64,000 nucleotides of DNA from an uncultured Paracoccaceae bacterium (GCA_947498645.1 CANMKS010000001.1:2456032-2520031); one strand, 5' to 3'; counted from the first letter of the stretch, positions 37,795-46,548 are shown. Notes: a model not told the origin generated them from the sequence alone. Made by a program: numbers and translations.

Positions 37795-39039
37795 TTAGCC
37801 TGTGTATCTTTCTGGTGCATAGGGGGTCATATCCATGTTGGGGCTGTTGCCATCAATCAACTGGGCAATCAGACGACCTGTTTTTGGGCCCGCGGTCAGA
37901 CCAACGTGCTGATGACCGAACCCGGCATAAATACCTGAGTTTCCAAGTTCGCCGATAAGGGGAACGCTGTCTGGCGTAGAAGGACGAAATCCCATCCATT
38001 CTTGCGTTCCCGAAAAGGTCAGATTTGGAAACGCCACTTTCGCATTTTGTCTTAAGAATTGGATCGGCGCTTTGCTCGGTCCGGCGTGATGGTCTCCAAG
38101 TTCAACGGTGCCCGCACATCTCAGCCCCATGTCCATCGGGTTCACGCCAAATTTCCCCGAGGTGATCATCATCGGATTGCGCGGCATCTCAGATGGGTTT
38201 TCGAAGATGACGTGGTACCCACGCTCGGTTTCCAGCGGGACTTTCAGCCCCAGTTTTTTCATCAATTCCTTGGACCAAATGCCAGCAGTTATGACGGCCC
38301 GGCTACACTCAAACGCGCCTAGATCCGTTTCGATTTGAGAAATACGCCCGCCGGTTCTTTGCAGATCGCGGACCTCTGCTTGCAAGAACTTCCCACCATT
38401 TTTGATGAAGTGATTTGTGAGCTCTGCTATGTATTGACCGGGGTTCGTAATATGCCCCTGACCTTCCAAGACGGCCAAACATTGTATGTTTGCTCCAAGG
38501 ATAGGCTCACAATCCTGAACATCAGCACCGGTAAGTACAACTGGTTCAAAACCTGCGAGTTTCTTCATGCTCCAAGCATAGGCATCCGCATCAAAATGTG
38601 CCTTGGATTTGTAGGCATAGCTGAATTTACTATCGCAGATCCATCGTTCCAAACCTGTGCCGCGGACAAGTGACTTATGCTGATCCACCGCATCGCTCAA
38701 AATCGGGATCAGGTTTGATACAATTCGGCGCGTCGCGGCATCATTTGCGTGGGAGAGGTATTGTGAAAGCCAAGGAAGTAATTTCGGAAAATAGGACCAT
38801 TTCATAAACAATGGGCTGGCCGGATCGAGCAACAGCCTAGGTGCCTCGCGCAAAAGAGTAGGTGATGTGACCGGAGCGACAGCCCATTGGGCCAACAGAC
38901 CGGCATTGCCGTAAGACGCCCCCATACCCGGCGCACCTTTGTCCATCAGAATGACGGAATGCCCGGACCTTTGCAGCCATATCGCTGTGGAAACTCCGCA
39001 CATGCCTGCGCCGATAACAATGATAGGTTTGTTTGCCAT
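37795..39039 (-). CDS. FAD-dependent oxidoreductase, D-amino-acid dehydrogenase family
   Basis: A 414-residue DAO-family flavoprotein. The FAD-binding motif IIVIGAGMCGVSTAIWLQRSG lies at the N-terminus and the C-terminal FAD contact GFRPSTPDSVPLIG is followed by GHQHVGLTAGPKTGRLIA. The overall pattern resembles DadA, which oxidises D-amino acids to keto acids, but the substrate is not determined. The coding region is clearly AT-richer than its neighbours, suggesting acquisition. It stands alone, convergent with holC, with no alanine racemase nearby. Confidence 0.88.
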   Translation of the reverse strand: MANKPIIVIGAGMCGVSTAIWLQRSGHSVILMDKGAPGMGASYGNAGLLAQWAVAPVTSPTLLREAPRLLLDPASPLFMKWSYFPKLLPWLSQYLSHANDAATRRIVSNLIPILSDAVDQHKSLVRGTGLERWICDSKFSYAYKSKAHFDADAYAWSMKKLAGFEPVVLTGADVQDCEPILGANIQCLAVLEGQGHITNPGQYIAELTNHFIKNGGKFLQAEVRDLQRTGGRISQIETDLGAFECSRAVITAGIWSKELMKKLGLKVPLETERGYHVIFENPSEMPRNPMMITSGKFGVNPMDMGLRCAGTVELGDHHAGPSKAPIQFLRQNAKVAFPNLTFSGTQEWMGFRPSTPDSVPLIGELGNSGIYAGFGHQHVGLTAGPKTGRLIAQLIDGNSPNMDMTPYAPERYTG

Positions 39040-39351
39040 GGGTCTACCTTTTCATGCGAAAGGACCCGAAAACACTCTGCAACGCAAGTTCTACAAAATG
39101 CCGTTCTGCAGCCCTTGCAAGTGTTCAGCATACAGCAAATGGCCGCACTCCAGCGGGCCTTGGCTTGGCGACCCAACACGCTGGATTGAAATGCAGAGCG
39201 GTCAATCAATACAACCACGTCAGCGGCAACGAAGCCTGCGCAGCCGCCAACGATCTGAACCGCCCCACACCTGTTTGATTTCCCAGCGAAAGGCGTCGAG
39301 GCGCAAAGCTGATCTTGGTGAGCTTTGGCCCGGAAAGGTCCAGAGGCAGCA
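39040..39351. other. Gene-free stretch upstream of the FAD oxidoreductase
   Basis: About 310 bases with no reading frame that has a credible start and composition. It contains the ribosome-site region of the oxidoreductase at its left edge and the 3' flank of the TetR gene at its right edge. No terminator or repeat was recognised. Confidence 0.4.
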
Positions 39352-39894
39352 CTAAACGACGTAATGCGGTAACTCTCTGATCACGTCCGAGTCGCGGCGC
39401 GCGCGGGCCAGTGTCCATGCGCCCTCTAACGACAAGAACAGGCGTTGTGCGTTGAACCGGGCGTCTTTTTCGTTTTGCCCCAAGTGCATGGCGTGGCTGG
39501 CGAGCCGGTCCATCCATTTGGTGAAGGTTTTGTCCAGTGCGGATTTGAATATGGCATCGTTTGGCCCGCCGTGTAGCGTGGCCGAGACGGGGCACCCGAT
39601 ATCGCCACTGTGGATGTCGAAGTATTTGGCCAGCTTGTAGCAAAAGGTTGTCACGCCGTCGTGGTAGTCTTTCGCATTTGCAAAGGATGCATCGATGATA
39701 CGCAGAACTTCTGTTGTCGCCAGTTCGGCGGCGGCGAGGGCAAGGTCGGACTTGCCGTTGGGAAAGTAATGATAAAGCGAGCCTTTGGGCACACCTGCTT
39801 TTGCCAGAACCTCTGAGATCCCGGTGCCATTGTAGCCCTTCTTTTGAAAAAGATAGCCGGCCTCGATGGCCAATTTGGTGCGCATATCAGTCAT
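39352..39894 (-). CDS. TetR/AcrR-family transcriptional regulator
   Basis: A 180-residue repressor. The N-terminal helix-turn-helix is clear (AGYLFQKKGYNGTGISEVL, then AKAGVPKGSLYHYFPNGKSDL). The C-terminal part, with GCPVSATLHG, resembles the subgroup of LmrA/YxaF-like regulators that respond to small hydrophobic compounds. The start at the ATG 39894 (MTDMRTKL) is chosen because upstream sequence contains the operators. It is divergent from the alpha/beta hydrolase, with two palindromic operators between them. Confidence 0.92.
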   Translation of the reverse strand: MTDMRTKLAIEAGYLFQKKGYNGTGISEVLAKAGVPKGSLYHYFPNGKSDLALAAAELATTEVLRIIDASFANAKDYHDGVTTFCYKLAKYFDIHSGDIGCPVSATLHGGPNDAIFKSALDKTFTKWMDRLASHAMHLGQNEKDARFNAQRLFLSLEGAWTLARARRDSDVIRELPHYVV

Positions 39895-39912
39895 GAAATA
39901 GATATTGCAGAA

Positions 39913-39930
39913 ATAGACCGATTGGTCTAT
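39913..39930. promoter_or_regulatory. TetR operator, site 1
   Basis: An inverted repeat with 7-bp arms, ATAGACC and GGTCTAT, around a GATT centre, located 19 bases upstream of the tetR start codon. It shares the arm TAGACC with site 2, as expected for a TetR-family repressor controlling itself and the divergent hydrolase. Confidence 0.78.
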
Positions 39931-39939
39931 CCCTCGATC

Positions 39940-39955
39940 TAGACCGACCGGTCTA
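39940..39955. promoter_or_regulatory. TetR operator, site 2
   Basis: A second inverted repeat, TAGACC and GGTCTA, around GACC, 16 bases before the hydrolase ATG. Centre-to-centre distance to site 1 is about 26 bases, between two and three helical turns. Binding here would occlude the hydrolase ribosome-site region and promoter. Confidence 0.78.
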
Positions 39956-39971
39956 TTATTGGGAGAGTGAT

Positions 39972-40829
39972 ATGAATATGCACGCGCCAGCCGACTATAC
40001 GCACCAGCAGTTTTACTCCGGGGGGCGGCGGCTTGCCGCGCGGCTGTACCTGACGCGGACACCCGCCCGCGCCGTTGCGGTGTTGAATGGGGCGACCGGC
40101 GTGCCGCAGAGCTATTACGCCGCTTTCGCGCAATGGCTGGCCCAGACGCAGAACATCATTTGCATGACCTTCGATTACCGTGATTTCGGGGCCTCCGCGC
40201 GCCGCGATATGAAGGCCTCTGACGCGACGATGGCGGATTGGGGGGTGCACGATCAGCAGGCGGCGCGGGATCACCTGTCACAGATGTTCCCCGATTTGCC
40301 ACTTTGGGTCATCGGGCATTCGCTGGGCGGGCTCATGTTGGCATTTCAGCGCGATCTTGACCGGATTGACCGGGTGATCACCGTGGCCTCTGGCCCTGTG
40401 AACCTGTCTGACCATCCGTTTCCCTATCGGCTGACCGCAATCGCATTCTGGTTTATCGTCGGGCCGCTGGCCACCTGGCTGGCAGGCTATATGCCGGGCA
40501 AGCGCCTGCGCTTTGGCGAGGATATCCCCGCAGGCGTCTACTGGCAGTGGCGGCGCTGGTGCAGCAACCGTGGTGCCTTCATGTCCGACATGGGCGACCC
40601 GCTGCCGCTGCCTGACCTGGGTGGGTTAAAAGCGCCATTGAAGCTGGTCGCCATTGCCGATGACGCGCTGGTGCCGCCGCATTGCGTCTGGCGGGTGATG
40701 GAGTTTCACCAGCGCGCATCCAAGTCACAGTTGACGGTCGTGCCTGCGGACTATGGGTTGGAGCGCATCGGACATATCGCGCCATTTGCGTCGCGCAATC
40801 GCGCGATCTGGCCGCAGATGATTGCGTGA
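39972..40829 (+). CDS. Alpha/beta hydrolase under TetR control
   Basis: A 285-residue alpha/beta-hydrolase. The nucleophile elbow is GHSLGG near residue 117; an FDYRDFGAS segment precedes it and a catalytic Asp (IADDALVPP) and His (GHIAPF) follow. It resembles the conserved YheT/serine aminopeptidase-like esterases of Rhodobacteraceae; the substrate is unknown. The divergent TetR gene and twin operators suggest induction by a compound that the enzyme processes. Its stop abuts the stop of the convergent micro-lipoprotein. Confidence 0.88.
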   Translation: MNMHAPADYTHQQFYSGGRRLAARLYLTRTPARAVAVLNGATGVPQSYYAAFAQWLAQTQNIICMTFDYRDFGASARRDMKASDATMADWGVHDQQAARDHLSQMFPDLPLWVIGHSLGGLMLAFQRDLDRIDRVITVASGPVNLSDHPFPYRLTAIAFWFIVGPLATWLAGYMPGKRLRFGEDIPAGVYWQWRRWCSNRGAFMSDMGDPLPLPDLGGLKAPLKLVAIADDALVPPHCVWRVMEFHQRASKSQLTVVPADYGLERIGHIAPFASRNRAIWPQMIA

Positions 40830-40937
40830 TTATGCGTTTGGCAGGAAGAACTGGAAAGTCGGATCGAAATCCTCTGGCAGCTCTGCCTGGGTGGAACATG
40901 CCGCCAGCAGCAGAAGAAGCGAAAGCCGTTTGATCAT
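40830..40937 (-). CDS. 35-residue lipoprotein coupled to the retropepsin gene
   Basis: A very short gene with all the marks of a real lipoprotein: basic start MIKRL, a poly-Leu core, a perfect lipobox LAAC with Cys14, and an acidic, Phe-rich mature part of 22 residues ending FFLPNA. Its ATG overlaps the stop of the retropepsin gene as ATGA, so it is translationally coupled. Its own stop abuts that of the convergent hydrolase. I do not recognise a family. Small lipoproteins of this size are easily missed by gene callers. Confidence 0.75.
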   Translation of the reverse strand: MIKRLSLLLLLAACSTQAELPEDFDPTFQFFLPNA

Positions 40938-41512
40938 CGGTTCAGCACCAATACACCGTTGGAAATTTCGATCCGGTCATAGAGCCCCAGATAGGTCATG
41001 CCCAGCAAGGATGCATCCATCGGTCCGCCATTGACGACGGCAGGCAAACGCTGCTCTACCATGTCGCCCAGTGCAATCCTGTCCAACACAACCGGGGCTG
41101 TGCGCACCACGCCGTTGGCCGTATTGGCCGATCCGGAGTAGCGCAGGCTGGCCGGGTCAATCCCGATCCGCCGCGCATCCAGTTGCGACAGCACGATCTG
41201 GCTGGCGCCCGTATCCACCACGAATTCCACCGGCGTGCCGTCGATTTCCAGCGTCAGGTAATAATGGCCATCGGGGCTGCGCGGCACTTCCACTGTGCTG
41301 TCGTCGATAAAGGACTGGCGCGCGGTGACATCATTGCTGATATCTTCCCACAGCCCATAGGCCCCAACAACACCAACAAAGATCAGCGCCCAGATCGCCG
41401 CCTGTTGCGCCATTTTGCCCATGTTGGAGCGGCCCGCCACAATGGCCGAGCCGCCAATGGCTGTGCCCAGCAACACCAGATAGGTCAGTTGCATGATTTG
41501 GTCAGTTGTCAT
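40934..41512 (-). CDS. Membrane-anchored retropepsin-like aspartic protease, TIGR02281 type
   Basis: A 192-residue protein with two N-terminal transmembrane helices (about residues 8-25 and 37-53) and a C-terminal single-lobe aspartic protease domain. The active site is FVVDTGASQIVLS near residue 97, with the flap region and the LLGMTYLGLYDRIEI end typical of clan AA bacterial retropepsins. A homodimer would be needed for catalysis, probably on the periplasmic face. Targets are unknown. It is followed in ATGA overlap by the micro-lipoprotein, an obvious candidate partner. Confidence 0.88.
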   Translation of the reverse strand: MTTDQIMQLTYLVLLGTAIGGSAIVAGRSNMGKMAQQAAIWALIFVGVVGAYGLWEDISNDVTARQSFIDDSTVEVPRSPDGHYYLTLEIDGTPVEFVVDTGASQIVLSQLDARRIGIDPASLRYSGSANTANGVVRTAPVVLDRIALGDMVEQRLPAVVNGGPMDASLLGMTYLGLYDRIEISNGVLVLNR

Positions 41513-41528
41513 GGGACAGATATAGGCA

Positions 41529-42158
41529 TTACGCCCCGATCCCGAAACCCCGCAATCCGTCGAGCACGAATTGCACGGCCAAGGCGGCCAGCAACATGCC
41601 CAATACGCGGGTCACAATGTTAAGGCCCGTCTTGCCCAGGATCCGTTCAATCGCCGGGGCCGCAAGGAAGGACAAAAAGGTGATCAGCAGAACCGCCATC
41701 AAGACGGCAGCGATGGCCCCGACGTCCGCCGCCCCCTGCGCTTCGCCTGCCAGCAGGATAATCGTGGTGATCGCACCGGGCCCCACGATAAGCGGCAGGG
41801 CCAGCGGGAAGACGGATGGGTCATCATGGTGTTCGGCCTGTCCCTCTGCGGCGCTGTCCTCGCGGCGGGCTTGCCGCCGCTGAAACAACATGTCGAGCGC
41901 GGTCAGGAACAGCAGAATACCACCGGCAATGCGGAATGCGTCCATCGAGATCCCGATAAAGCCCAGCACGGCCTCGCCCAGAAACAGAAACAGGATCATC
42001 AGGACGGCAGAGACGATACATGCCCGGATCGCGATGGTTCGGCGTTGCGCGGCGGTCATGCCTTGCGTCAGGGCGATGAACACAGGCGCAAGCCCCGGCG
42101 GGTCCAGAATAATGAACATCGTGGTGAAGGCGGCGATCAGGGCGGGAAGTTCAGTCAT
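41529..42158 (-). CDS. marC: MarC-family integral membrane protein
   Basis: A 209-residue protein with about six membrane helices. The family pattern is visible: ALIAAFTTMFIILDPPGLAPVF at the N-terminus, FLGEAVLGFIGISMDAFRIAGGILLF, and PLALPLIVGPGAITTII. The MarC/UPF0056 family has no proven biochemical role despite the historical antibiotic-resistance name. It lies 16 nt upstream of the retropepsin gene on the same strand. Confidence 0.9.
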   Translation of the reverse strand: MTELPALIAAFTTMFIILDPPGLAPVFIALTQGMTAAQRRTIAIRACIVSAVLMILFLFLGEAVLGFIGISMDAFRIAGGILLFLTALDMLFQRRQARREDSAAEGQAEHHDDPSVFPLALPLIVGPGAITTIILLAGEAQGAADVGAIAAVLMAVLLITFLSFLAAPAIERILGKTGLNIVTRVLGMLLAALAVQFVLDGLRGFGIGA

Positions 42159-42202
42159 GGTTGTCTGTTTGGCAGATGCTTGCGTCAGGTTGCAAGCGCT
42201 GC

Positions 42203-42230
42203 GATGCCTCCGGCGGAAGTTTGATTGGAC
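42203..42230 (+). repeat. 28-nt dispersed repeat, copy 2
   Basis: This is identical over 28 bases to 23003-23030. Here it occupies the 87-nt gap between the ABC-F stop (42246) and the marC start (42158), both genes being on the reverse strand. Flanking sequences differ from copy 1, which bounds the shared unit. Confidence 0.7.
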
Positions 42231-42245
42231 ATGGAAAGTGGCTGC

Positions 42246-44099
42246 TTAGGTTTTTTCGGCCTTTTCAAGTTTTTCCAGGGCGGTCATCCACATGGCTTCG
42301 GCCCGTTCCAAACCATCCATCACTTCGGCGTATTTCTTGTTCCATGTGGCCAGCTCGCCTGCTTTGCCGTCCTCATAGAGGGCCGGGTCGGCCAGTTTTT
42401 TGGCGAGCTTGTCGCGCATCTCGTTGATCTTTTTGACCCGCTCTTCGTTTTTGCGCACGTCAGAGCGCAGCGCCATAAGCGCCTCGCGCGATGGTTTGGC
42501 CGTTTTGACGGGGGCAGGCTTGTCTTTCTCGCGCGGCTTTTCCGGCGTCAGCAGCATTTTGCGATAGGCTTGCAGGTCGTCGTCGTAAGGGTTCACATGG
42601 CCGTCTTTGACCAGCCAGAGCCGGTCGGCGACCATCGACAGCAGGTGCATGTCGTGGCTGACAAGGATGACCGCACCGGAATATGCGGTAAGCGCCTCGA
42701 CCAGTGCTTCGCGACTTTCGATATCAAGATGGTTGGTCGGTTCATCAAGGATCAGCAGATGCGGCGCGGGCAGGGTGGCCAGCAGCAGCGACAGACGGGC
42801 CTTTTGCCCACCAGACAGGCGGCCAACCTCGGTATCCGCCTGATCCGCGCCAAGGCCGAAGCCCGCCAGTCGCGCACGCAGTTTTGCTTGCCCCTCATTG
42901 GGCCGTTCGCGGAACAGGTGGTCTAGCGGGGTCTCCTCGATCCGCAACTCATCCACCTGATGCTGCGCAAAGAAACCGATGCGCAGTTTGTTTGATGTCA
43001 CCATTTTGCCGCGTGATATGGGCAGGCGGTCGGATAGCATCTTGGAAAGCGTTGATTTCCCTTCGCCGTTGCGCCCCAGAAGGGCGATGCGGTCGTCCTG
43101 ATCAATCCGCAGGTTCAAATCGTGCAGAACGATCGTATTGCCATATCCCACGGCCGCCCCTTCGGTGGCGATGATGGGCGGCGACAGTTCTTCGGGTTCG
43201 GGGAAGGTGAAAACGGTGCGCGCGGCATCTTCGGGCGCGCGGATGGTTTCCATCTTTTCCAGCATCTTGACGCGGGACTGTGCTTGTTTGGCCTTGGACG
43301 CCTTCGCTTTGAACCGGTCCACGAACGCCTGCAAATGCTGGCGCTGCGCATCTTGTTTCTTGGCCGCAGCCGCCTGAACAGCCCGGTTGGCGGCGCGCTG
43401 TTTGGCGAAGGTGTCATAGGGGCCGGTGTAGTAGATCAGCCCTTTGTCTTCGAGATGCAGGATGCCACCCACCGAACGGTTCAGCAATTCCCGGTCATGG
43501 CTGACGATCAGCACGGTGTGGGGGTATTTGACCAGATAGTTTTCCAGCCAAAGCGCACCTTCGAGGTCGAGGTAGTTTGTCGGCTCGTCCAGCAGCAGCA
43601 GGTCGGGTTCGCTGAAAAGTACAGCGGCCAATGCCACGCGCATCCGCCAGCCGCCAGAAAAGGCAGAGCAGGGCATTTGCTGTTCTTCATGCGTAAAGCC
43701 CAGACCACGCAGGATGGTGGCGGCGCGCGCTTCGGCGGACCATGCTTCGATATCGGCAAGCCGGGTTTGCACCTCGGCGATGCGGGCGGGGTCTGTTGCG
43801 GTTTCGGCTTCGGCCAGCAGTGCCTCGCGTTCCGTGTCGGCGCGCAAGACAGTGTTGATCAGCGAGACTTCGTTTCCCGGTACTTCCTGGCTGACGCCGC
43901 CGATTTTCCAGCCCTTGGGGATGCTCACATTGCCCGTGTCGAGCACCATTTCGCCCCGGATCACCCGAAAGAGCGTTGTCTTGCCCGATCCATTGCGTCC
44001 GACCAACCCTACCTTGTGCCCGGTGGGGATCGTAACGGTGGCGTGTTCGACCAATGTGCGGCCGTCGACGGAGTATGTGATGTCTGAAATCTTGAGCAT
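42246..44099 (-). CDS. ABC-F family ATP-binding protein, YheS-like
   Basis: A soluble dual-ATPase of 617 residues. Walker A motifs are GRNGSGKTTLFRV near residue 36 and GRNGEGKSTLSKM near residue 345. Signatures FSGGWRMRVALAAVL and LSGGQKARLSLLLA precede LLDEPTNYLDLE and [11 protein letters not shown]. The interdomain linker is Lys/Arg-rich and a coiled C-terminal extension is present. ABC-F proteins of this layout act on the ribosomal E site. It is distinct from the Uup-type protein at 18.3 kb. Confidence 0.93.
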   Translation of the reverse strand: MLKISDITYSVDGRTLVEHATVTIPTGHKVGLVGRNGSGKTTLFRVIRGEMVLDTGNVSIPKGWKIGGVSQEVPGNEVSLINTVLRADTEREALLAEAETATDPARIAEVQTRLADIEAWSAEARAATILRGLGFTHEEQQMPCSAFSGGWRMRVALAAVLFSEPDLLLLDEPTNYLDLEGALWLENYLVKYPHTVLIVSHDRELLNRSVGGILHLEDKGLIYYTGPYDTFAKQRAANRAVQAAAAKKQDAQRQHLQAFVDRFKAKASKAKQAQSRVKMLEKMETIRAPEDAARTVFTFPEPEELSPPIIATEGAAVGYGNTIVLHDLNLRIDQDDRIALLGRNGEGKSTLSKMLSDRLPISRGKMVTSNKLRIGFFAQHQVDELRIEETPLDHLFRERPNEGQAKLRARLAGFGLGADQADTEVGRLSGGQKARLSLLLATLPAPHLLILDEPTNHLDIESREALVEALTAYSGAVILVSHDMHLLSMVADRLWLVKDGHVNPYDDDLQAYRKMLLTPEKPREKDKPAPVKTAKPSREALMALRSDVRKNEERVKKINEMRDKLAKKLADPALYEDGKAGELATWNKKYAEVMDGLERAEAMWMTALEKLEKAEKT

Positions 44100-44202
44100 G
44101 GGGCGGCTATGATTGATCGCCGGTGCCGGGTCAATGGGGGGATGCGCCGCGTTTTGTGGGACAGGTCTGGTCAGCCCGCCTCAAAGCCCATAGCATCATC
44201 GC

Positions 44203-45423
44203 ATGTCCAGCCAAATTGCCACGGCAAACCGCAATATTACCCTCTACCCCTGGTTCAAACTGTTACAGAGCCTGATCTTTGCGCAGGCTGTGTGGTTCCT
44301 GTATTTTCAGGCCAAATTGTCGGCGGCAGAGGCGATAATGCTTTATGCCATCGCCGATCTTGCAACAACCGTTCTGGAGGTGCCATCGGGCTATGCCTCT
44401 GACCGGTTCGGGCGGCGGATGACGTTGATCATTGCAGGCTGTTGCAGCACCATCGGGGCCTGCCTTTTGGCGATGGGTGACAGTTTCGCGGTTTTTGCCG
44501 CAGGGCAGATCATGATGGGGGCAGGGGGCGCGTTTCTGTCGGGCACCGATAGCGCGTTTTTGTACGAATCCCTCTCGGCCGCCGGACGTGCGGATGATGT
44601 TGAAGCGCAAGAGGTCAAAGCCTGGCGCTTTACCTTTGCGGCCCTTGCCATTTCTGCCGTCACCGGGGGCGCGATTGCGCTTTACTCTTTTCCGTTGACC
44701 TTCGTTCTGTCGGCTGTGGCGCTTTTTGCGGGGATCATCATCAGTCTGCGCTTTGTTGAGCCGCCCCGACAGGACACCACCCTGCAGGCGGGCGAGATCA
44801 TGCGGCTTGGCGCCTTGGGGGATGCACTGCGCCATCCGGTGCTGATCTGGCTTTTTGCACTGGCGGTGCTGATGTATGGGTTCAGCCACATTCCCTATGT
44901 TTTCGGGCAACCGTTCATTCAAGAGGCGCTGGCGTCCGTGGGGCTGGCGCAGGATGCGCCGGTGTTCAGCGGGTTGGTAACGACGGTGATGATGCTGTTG
45001 TCGGTTGTGGCCTCGTTCTTTGCCACGCGGTTGCGGCATCGCGTTGGGCTGGTGGCGATCCTTTTGCTGGCTTTCGGGATGCAGATTGCGCTGTCAGCCG
45101 TGCTGGCGCTGACCAATGCGCCGATTGTCATTGCTGTTTTGCTGTTGCGAATGGTGCCGGATGCCCTGTCAAAACCCTTTATCACCGCCCGTATCCAACC
45201 GCTATTGCGGGATGAGGCGCGGGCGACCTACCTGTCACTGCAAAGCCTGTGTGGGCGGGTCCTGTTTGCCGCCTCGCTCTTTATCGCCTCGGGTGCGACG
45301 CAGAGCGCAGACACGATGCCATACGCCGATATCCAGATGATCCTTGGCGGGTATGTTGTGGCAGGGGTGATCGCTATCACTGTTTTGGCGTTCACTGCCC
45401 GGCGGTTGCCGATCCAGCAGTGA
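44203..45423 (+). CDS. MFS transporter
   Basis: A 406-residue major facilitator with about twelve membrane helices in two halves. The loop motif SGYASDRFGRRMTLI between helices 2 and 3 is the MFS signature A, and a longer polar central loop (residues ~180-210) separates the halves. The substrate cannot be inferred; the general type is a proton-driven exporter. It is divergent from the ABC-F gene and upstream of ndk. Confidence 0.88.
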   Translation: MSSQIATANRNITLYPWFKLLQSLIFAQAVWFLYFQAKLSAAEAIMLYAIADLATTVLEVPSGYASDRFGRRMTLIIAGCCSTIGACLLAMGDSFAVFAAGQIMMGAGGAFLSGTDSAFLYESLSAAGRADDVEAQEVKAWRFTFAALAISAVTGGAIALYSFPLTFVLSAVALFAGIIISLRFVEPPRQDTTLQAGEIMRLGALGDALRHPVLIWLFALAVLMYGFSHIPYVFGQPFIQEALASVGLAQDAPVFSGLVTTVMMLLSVVASFFATRLRHRVGLVAILLLAFGMQIALSAVLALTNAPIVIAVLLLRMVPDALSKPFITARIQPLLRDEARATYLSLQSLCGRVLFAASLFIASGATQSADTMPYADIQMILGGYVVAGVIAITVLAFTARRLPIQQ

Positions 45424-45516
45424 TCAAATCACCGCTTTTCATGTTTGGGGCGGCATGGTAGGGCGCAGCCATCATTTCATCGGGCCAAAACGCCCGTCAT
45501 ATCCAAGAGGCTTCAC

Positions 45517-45939
45517 ATGGCTATTCAGCGTACCTTCTCTATCATCAAACCAGACGCCACAAAGCGTAACCTGACCGGTCAGATCGTGGCCAAATTCGAA
45601 GAAGCAGGCCTGCGCATCGTTGCATCCAAGCGCATCCAGTTGACACTGGCACAGGCGCAGCAGTTCTATGGTGTCCACGCCGAGCGTCCGTTCTTTGGTG
45701 AACTGTGCGAATTCATGATCTCTGAGCCGATTGTGGTGCAGGTTCTGGAAGGTGAAGACGCGATTGCAAAGAACCGCGAAGTCATGGGTGCCACAAACCC
45801 AGCCGACGCCGCAGACGGCACAATCCGCAAAGAATTCGCGCTGTCCATCGGTGAGAACTCTGTCCACGGCTCTGACGCGCCAGAGACCGCCGCAGAAGAG
45901 ATTGCGTTCTTCTTTTCCGGGCTTGAACTGGTCGGTTAA
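45517..45939 (+). CDS. ndk: Nucleoside diphosphate kinase
   Basis: The 140-residue enzyme equalises NTP and dNTP pools by phosphate transfer through a His. Typical segments are [20 protein letters not shown], the [17 protein letters not shown] motif, and the active-site His in [13 protein letters not shown] near residue 117. The start is the ATG at 45517 (MAIQRTF). Its stop codon shares the TTAA at 45936-45939 with the stop of the convergent DUF4112 gene. Its terminator lies inside that neighbour. Confidence 0.98.
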   Translation: MAIQRTFSIIKPDATKRNLTGQIVAKFEEAGLRIVASKRIQLTLAQAQQFYGVHAERPFFGELCEFMISEPIVVQVLEGEDAIAKNREVMGATNPADAADGTIRKEFALSIGENSVHGSDAPETAAEEIAFFFSGLELVG

Positions 45940-46355
45940 CCGATCAGCGTGGGTTTCACCCACCCTACGTTTCCAAAGGCCGTCCGCACCGTTTTGGCGT
46001 GGGCGGCTTTTTTGTTAAGATTACGCTCTAACGCGCGGTAATTGCGTATGTTTGCGTTATAGAGTACGTCAAAGATATCCCCGATCACCGGCACCATGCC
46101 GACAAAAAAGTCGAGCACTGTGTTCAGCGTCATATAGGCCAATGTGCCCGGCGACGCGCCCAGTTTGCGCGCTTCGTTGATCAGCCAGAGCGCGGGGAGC
46201 GCTGTCAGCGCGTCACCGACGACAGGGACCAGGCCCACGATGTTATCCAGACCAACGGAAATGTTGGTCCGGGGGATGTAGAAAAGCGCATCCATGCGCC
46301 AAGCAACTTTGCGCAGGCGGGCGAGTTCGAAATCAATGTCTTGTGCTATGTTCAT
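45936..46355 (-). CDS. DUF4112 domain-containing membrane protein
   Basis: A 139-residue protein with the DUF4112 pattern: [20 protein letters not shown], followed by a second similar repeat in [19 protein letters not shown] and [12 protein letters not shown]. The two VPVxGD repeats flank weakly hydrophobic helices. Family function is unknown. The last ~25 codons (from about [10 protein letters not shown]) are encoded by DNA that also contains the ndk terminator and one copy of the 22-nt repeat, so the tail may be a late extension. Confidence 0.85.
   Translation of the reverse strand: MNIAQDIDFELARLRKVAWRMDALFYIPRTNISVGLDNIVGLVPVVGDALTALPALWLINEARKLGASPGTLAYMTLNTVLDFFVGMVPVIGDIFDVLYNANIRNYRALERNLNKKAAHAKTVRTAFGNVGWVKPTLIG
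45947..45968. repeat. 22-nt palindromic repeat, copy 2, inside a coding region
   Basis: The element is identical to 17751-17772. In this copy it encodes the C-terminal residues GWVKPT-type tail of the DUF4112 protein on the reverse strand and lies just after the ndk stop on the forward strand. Confidence 0.7.
45979..46013 (+). terminator. Rho-independent terminator of ndk
   Basis: A stem of nine pairs (GCCGTCCGC with GTGGGCGGC, including two G-U pairs) extends through CC/GG to a GTTTT-centred loop and is followed by six T residues. It lies 40 nt after the ndk stop and within the convergent DUF4112 coding sequence. Confidence 0.78.
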
Positions 46356-46548
46356 ACCGTTAACATAGCTGATTCTGGCGGCAATGTGAAGAGTGTTTAC
46401 TTTTGGGGAGTGCGGGCTGGTATTGCCCGGCGGCTGAAGGGAGCGATGTCTGGCCCGCGGGGTAGGACAAATATAGTGATAATCGACATTCGCCTGACAT
46501 TTGAAAGAAGGTAACGAATGGCCGGTTTGAGCCCAAGGCAGACCCCCG

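Noticed and set aside
37543..37938. Forward frame of 131 residues after holC
   Set aside because: Its second half is antisense to the 3' end of the FAD oxidoreductase, and no family or clear ribosome site was seen.
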